From G963667975 sp963677395 (lineage in GTDB: Bacteria > Bacteroidota > Bacteroidia > Bacteroidales > G963667975), in the NCBI GenBank assembly GCA_963677395.2, contig OY781965.2, positions 62,001-126,000 on the forward strand: 64,000 nt of DNA, in the 5' to 3' direction. The position numbers and the translations under genes were made by a program. The first letter of the stretch is position 1. Each line of letters begins with the position of its first letter. The notes below the pieces were generated by a model. The model was not told where the DNA came from. It searched no databases and saw nothing but the letters and a program-made list of their open reading frames with translations. Of this stretch, positions 60,097 to 64,000 are shown one piece after another.

Positions 60097-60131
60097 TAAA
60101 AGTATTTTTAGGGCTGTGCACACCAAAGGAC
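60097..60131 (-). promoter_or_regulatory. Phage promoter-like site: GTCCTTT-N23-TTTTA (prophage 2 lysis operon)
   Basis: Minus-strand GTCCTTT (60131-60125), 23 bp, TTTTA (60101-60097); the -7 region reads TACTTTTA. It is 16 nt ahead of the ATG at 60080. Confidence 0.65.
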
Positions 60132-60141
60132 AAATACACCC

Positions 60142-61959
60142 CTATACTTCAATCAAATCCATCTCGATCAGGCTGATTCCCTTGTGCATTAAAGAGTACT
60201 CCATTTTCTCGATATAAAAGAGCCTTCCCTTTAGCAATATTTTATCCCGAATATCCAGATTCTTCACTTCAAGCGGCGTTAACCTGAAGTTCCCTTTTAC
60301 CCTTGTTTTATCCTTCTCTACCCAGCTTTTGTACTTGCCATGATACTTCGAAAGAAGCCCGTCCGGGCCGTCTGGTAATAATGAAGTATTAAGCCGTTTC
60401 ACGCCAAAATGATCGTAATTACCGGCTGTCAGAAAAGGATATTGGTGTTGGTTATTATCCAGGGTGGCAGCCATCCCGGCATGAAACATAATCTTTGGAG
60501 CTTCAGAAACCCCGCCCTTTTCGATCACCGGTACATACCAGTGCTTATGAGAAATTACATCATTTGGATTACTGTCTTCCCACCAGTATTGCTCAATATT
60601 CATATTCAGGGGTGTAACCTCTGAAGTTACCTCGTAGCTTTCCTTCCCGGTATTTACCGGCTTGGTATAAAGCCCTGAAGCTTTGATCTCTGATTTAATC
60701 CTTCGCTCACTCTGAAGCCCTTTTAGTTTTGCGGTAAGTAAAAATATCTGATTTGAAAACTGATCCCTGAATATATTCTCAGCATTGATATTCATGTTCA
60801 TACTGTCATCAAAGCACGATTTAATCGTATTTGCGAACATGTAAATAGAGTTTTCGATCTCCGGATCAGCGACACCGGAATAGGAAAAATTGTAATCTTT
60901 TCCCTCTTCATAGGTAACATTGAGATTCCCGGTTAGCTTATCTGTTAGATTCACCACCACATCACGATCCATCACCTCATTGTTAAACTCCAGAGAGTAT
61001 TTTGCTCCCGGGAATGCGGTCATGGAAAATATCTTCAGCAGGTTTTTCAGAAAGTCATTGAATGCATAAGCCTGCATAAATGACTTCATTTTGATCAGTA
61101 CTTCCGGATTCCCGGAGGCAATGCTGTAATCTTCAATAAGCGGCAATATTGCATCGTAAGGTGTCGGGTTTACTCCCGGGGGATAAATCGTCTGGTACAG
61201 GTTATCGATGTTATAACGGGGATGGTTAAAGGTGATCATCACCAGCTTTGCCAGATCTCCCGTGGCAAAGGGATTGGATTGAAGAAAAGCTCCGAAGCCG
61301 TCATCAATGACCTTGCGCACGAACGGAAAGGGAAAAATCGGGGTGTGCATATAAGAAGGATTACCTACACAAAGGCTTTGTGTAACCGGGTTAAAGTAAT
61401 TGATATACTGGCAAAGTGTGTTTTTCGCTCCAAGCTGACTTTCATTGCCATTCCAGTCTATATCCTTGATCCGTACCGGTGCAATTGCAAAATCCTGCGG
61501 ATTCATCGCATTGTTTTGCATCGTGGTTTTATACCCGTTACTCCACCAGTTCTGATCATAGGAAAAGGGAGCCACCGGCAGAACTTCCATTGCGCCAAAG
61601 TCAGATTGTCCTGAAACAAACTGATTCAAAGGCAATAGTACATTGCTGCTGTCAATGGATCCTTTATACTGCAGTTTGATATTTTTCTCAATCTCAAGCA
61701 ATAAAATCTCTCCGGTAGAGAACGGGATCCCGAAGAAAAACAAACGTGCCGGAAGTTTCTTTTTTACCGACAAAGAGGTTAACCTTCCGGCATAACCAAA
61801 ACACTGTAAGTTGTTTGTCGTGGGTGGGATTTCGAAGCTCAGAGAGTATGGAGATGGTATCTTGTCATCCAGAAACATCGGGTTCTCTTCAACGATGGAT
61901 ATTTCGAGATTCAGGGGTAAGTCAAGGTTGTATTTACCCTCAAGGATTACTTTAATCAT
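60142..61959 (-). CDS. Large phage tail-tip/baseplate-type protein
   Basis: A 605-residue protein (MIKVILEGKYNLDLPLNLEI, then FEIPPTTNNLQCFGYAGRL). The N-terminal pattern matches the prophage 1 protein at 11166-13313. It follows the tape-measure gene by 2 bp. The C-terminus (LKGRLFYIEKMEYSLMHKGI) also parallels the end of the prophage 1 protein (KNMFLKEVKFKISNKGIE). Role in the tail tip is inferred. Confidence 0.68.
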   Translation of the reverse strand: MIKVILEGKYNLDLPLNLEISIVEENPMFLDDKIPSPYSLSFEIPPTTNNLQCFGYAGRLTSLSVKKKLPARLFFFGIPFSTGEILLLEIEKNIKLQYKGSIDSSNVLLPLNQFVSGQSDFGAMEVLPVAPFSYDQNWWSNGYKTTMQNNAMNPQDFAIAPVRIKDIDWNGNESQLGAKNTLCQYINYFNPVTQSLCVGNPSYMHTPIFPFPFVRKVIDDGFGAFLQSNPFATGDLAKLVMITFNHPRYNIDNLYQTIYPPGVNPTPYDAILPLIEDYSIASGNPEVLIKMKSFMQAYAFNDFLKNLLKIFSMTAFPGAKYSLEFNNEVMDRDVVVNLTDKLTGNLNVTYEEGKDYNFSYSGVADPEIENSIYMFANTIKSCFDDSMNMNINAENIFRDQFSNQIFLLTAKLKGLQSERRIKSEIKASGLYTKPVNTGKESYEVTSEVTPLNMNIEQYWWEDSNPNDVISHKHWYVPVIEKGGVSEAPKIMFHAGMAATLDNNQHQYPFLTAGNYDHFGVKRLNTSLLPDGPDGLLSKYHGKYKSWVEKDKTRVKGNFRLTPLEVKNLDIRDKILLKGRLFYIEKMEYSLMHKGISLIEMDLIEV

Positions 61960-61961
61960 AG

Positions 61962-64000
61962 TTATAAAATTGTATTGTTCTTCAACTGATTGTCTTCTTC
62001 CATCATCTCATAAATACCGTTACGGCCACGCAGGGAAACATCCGCTTTAATCGGCTTTTCAAGGCGTTGGTTCAGCATCTGCAGAACCTGGTACATTTTT
62101 TCTATCACATCATTATTATCCGGGACTTTATTTTCTCCCGAAAACAGGAAGGATTTGTTTGCCATTTTTTCCATATCAAAGTATCCGCCGGTTTCCCGTC
62201 CGGAGACTCTGCCAAGGTTCATGCTGTTCATAATTGCCGGCAGGTTGATTTGTGCCAGATTTCCGTTCTGGCGTGCCATCTCAAGGATATCCAATACCGG
62301 GCGAATGGTTGGGTTATTTACCCCTGCATCCGAGACCACATATTCACTGGAGTTTGGTTTTTCACCCACAATTACCGTCGGGCCGCTCACAAAACCACGT
62401 TTACGGGGATCAAACTTCGCATTGAAAGGTTTACCGTCCTGGCTTCTTAAAACATCGATAAAACCACCGGTTTCAGCCCCCGGAATCTCGGTTGCCATGG
62501 CCGTGGCCAGTTGAAATGCTCCGATTCCACCTACCAGGATAGAAAGCGGAATTGCCATCGGGAATCCTGGTTTAACCCAGAGCTGAATTAAGGAAGCGGC
62601 TGTATTTTGAATGATCGAAGCAATGGCAAGAGCTTTCTCACGCTTTGCCTGACGGATGGAGATCTCCTCTTTCTTTGCATCCAGCTCGGTATCTAAAGCT
62701 TCAACCTTGCTATTATAAGCTTCCTGTGAGATAACACCTCTTTCGAGTTGCCTCTGAAGCGTTTTTTTACGCTCGTTGTTTGTCTTCTCGTAGTTTTTAA
62801 GCTGCTTATTTTCATTGATAGACAGGAATTTATTATACATTCCCCAGGCTTCAATCAGGCTTGAGACAGCCAGTGATATTTCATTCACGCCAACCTTGCC
62901 GGATTCCAGGTTGTCAAACAATGCCAGCCAGTCATCCTGCGTAAATCCGAGGATGTCTATTTTCTTTTGCTCAGTGTGAAAAGCGGAAGCATTTTCCAGG
63001 CGGGCTTCTTTATCCAGTTCCTGCTGTGTTTTGTTATCGCTGCCGGATTCATTCCGAAGGCCTCCCATTGTTTTTTTGATCTCGTTGATCCTGTCAATGA
63101 GTATTTTTTTCTCTTCTTCACTGAGCAGTTTGTTGCTCAGATCAATGCCGGGCATATTACCGGTATTCACTACCTGCTGAAGCTGGGTTAAGATTTCCTG
63201 TAAATGTTCACGGGTGAACTTTTCTTCTTCAGATTGATATTTCTTTTTAAGTGCTTTTTTGGCCTGTTCCAGGGTTTTGATTTTATTCAGTTCATCCGAA
63301 CTCATCGTTCCGGCAAGCAGCGATTTTGCCTGCTCCAGGCTGGTGATCTCGCTCAGCTCGTCGGCATTCTTCATTCTCAAGTCCTGAAGCCCGGATTCAA
63401 AAGCCTGCTGTTTACGCTCGATTTCTGCTTTGATGGCATCAGCATCAAGTTTATCCAGCTTTTTCAAATGTTCAGAAGTCAGGGATTCATACGCTTTTAA
63501 CTCTAAAGCAGTCATCTGCTCTTTTGTCTTCCCGTACAAATCCAGCTCCTTCAGCTTTTTCTCATAGCTTCCCTTTTCTTTCTGAAGTTCATTATCTGCA
63601 GCTGTCGAGGCCTCTGTGAGAGCATCCAGGCGTTTGTCTTCTGCTTTCTTTTTCTCCAGTTTTTTGTCTGCAAAGTCCTGTTGGATATCAATTAAATCTT
63701 CTTCTTTGTCCTTATGAGCTTTAATTCTTAAATCCAGGTACTTAATATCCAGATCAAGTTTCTGGCGGTTGTACTCCTCTTCTGTTTTAATCTCCCCATC
63801 CAAAAATCTGTTTTTGAGTCTGTAAAGCTCTCGTGTGTATTTAAGGTCATCGGTTAAGGAGTATTTCTTTTTGTTTTTGTCAGCAGGGGTAAATCCGTCC
63901 CCGGCAGCCGGTTCCTTTTGTGTTTGGGCTGCTTTGGCATTTTTGATCTGTTCATCCAGCAATTTGCTTTGCAGGTTGTACTGTTTTAGCTGGCCGGTGT
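61962..64000 (-). CDS. Tail tape-measure protein, C-terminal part (continues beyond window)
   Basis: At least 679 residues, the frame staying open to the right edge. Long Lys/Glu-rich coiled coils come first, then a hydrophobic segment (AIPLSILVGGIGAFQLATAM) and the C-terminal GFVSGPTVIVGEKPNSSEYV, followed by LAQINLPAIMNSM. The matching GPTLL...LVGEK segment closes the prophage 1 tape measure. It sets tail length. Confidence 0.85.
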   Translation of the reverse strand, partial: TGQLKQYNLQSKLLDEQIKNAKAAQTQKEPAAGDGFTPADKNKKKYSLTDDLKYTRELYRLKNRFLDGEIKTEEEYNRQKLDLDIKYLDLRIKAHKDKEEDLIDIQQDFADKKLEKKKAEDKRLDALTEASTAADNELQKEKGSYEKKLKELDLYGKTKEQMTALELKAYESLTSEHLKKLDKLDADAIKAEIERKQQAFESGLQDLRMKNADELSEITSLEQAKSLLAGTMSSDELNKIKTLEQAKKALKKKYQSEEEKFTREHLQEILTQLQQVVNTGNMPGIDLSNKLLSEEEKKILIDRINEIKKTMGGLRNESGSDNKTQQELDKEARLENASAFHTEQKKIDILGFTQDDWLALFDNLESGKVGVNEISLAVSSLIEAWGMYNKFLSINENKQLKNYEKTNNERKKTLQRQLERGVISQEAYNSKVEALDTELDAKKEEISIRQAKREKALAIASIIQNTAASLIQLWVKPGFPMAIPLSILVGGIGAFQLATAMATEIPGAETGGFIDVLRSQDGKPFNAKFDPRKRGFVSGPTVIVGEKPNSSEYVVSDAGVNNPTIRPVLDILEMARQNGNLAQINLPAIMNSMNLGRVSGRETGGYFDMEKMANKSFLFSGENKVPDNNDVIEKMYQVLQMLNQRLEKPIKADVSLRGRNGIYEMMEEDNQLKNNTIL

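Larger units (their letters stand above)
52533..64000. mobile_element. Prophage 2, left part (continues beyond the window)
   Basis: Begins at the second att copy with its own integrase in the same place and orientation as in prophage 1, followed by minus-strand tail, lysis and methylase genes. The genes are more GC-rich than those of prophage 1, so the two phages differ in history despite related integrases and promoter sites. The right end is not in the window. Confidence 0.88.

Noticed and set aside
1..64000. CRISPR array or cas genes
   Set aside because: No run of identical ~30-bp repeats with equal spacers was seen; the phased repeats at 40.7-40.9 kb are only 5 bp long.

Overview
The window comes from a member of the Bacteroidota. 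Host genes and several phage genes are preceded by the Bacteroidota -7 box TAnnTTTG; the tRNA gene has a full TTG-N19-TACATTTG promoter. Proteins such as the DUF4159 protein, a membrane-anchored GH25 lysozyme and secreted proteins ending their signal peptides in FSQ fit the same phylum. The genus cannot be fixed from the sequence.

Layout. (1) 1-8136 is host chromosome: gltX (5' part only), two KilA-N genes in a 1.07-kb tandem duplication that also copied the end of the neighbouring symporter gene, a dicarboxylate/amino-acid symporter, a GH25 lysozyme, rsmE, a DUF4159 protein, a membrane-anchored low-complexity protein, a HAD hydrolase and a CAU-anticodon tRNA. (2) 8121-52563 is a complete tailed-phage prophage (prophage 1, about 44.4 kb) inserted in the 3' end of that tRNA. 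A 31-bp direct repeat (8121-8151 and 52533-52563) marks its ends. (3) 52533-64000 is the left part of a second prophage in tandem, in the same orientation, with a closely related integrase; it runs off the right edge inside its tape-measure gene.

In prophage 1 nearly everything is on the minus strand and reads from right to left: a divergent lysogeny switch (51718-52436), regulators, a methyltransferase / PAPS-reductase-like modification cluster, primase-helicase, a repeat-rich origin-like region (40654-40886), head protease, capsid, packaging (PLD-like protein, terminase), an ArdC/RadC accessory operon, a lipoprotein/secreted-protein cargo pair, portal and connector genes, holin/lysin genes, a secreted plus-strand moron, small genes behind a structured leader, then the tape measure and tail tip next to the integrase. 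Prophage 2 shows the matching tail end: tape measure, tail protein, lysis genes, an adenine methylase and a LamG tail fibre.

The most notable signal is a family of eight promoter-like sites, six in prophage 1 and two in prophage 2. Each has GTCCTTT (one GTCCTTG) exactly 23 bp upstream of a TTTTG-like -7 box, and each lies just upstream of a gene. Four overlap the U-tract of a terminator, so they punctuate the prophages into transcription units. Other signals are an 18-bp-stem, three-helix RNA in a leader, an iteron-like origin candidate, a cytosine methyltransferase with seven tandem repeats in its variable region, attC-like sites, and the KilA-N duplication with constant flanks and a divergent centre.
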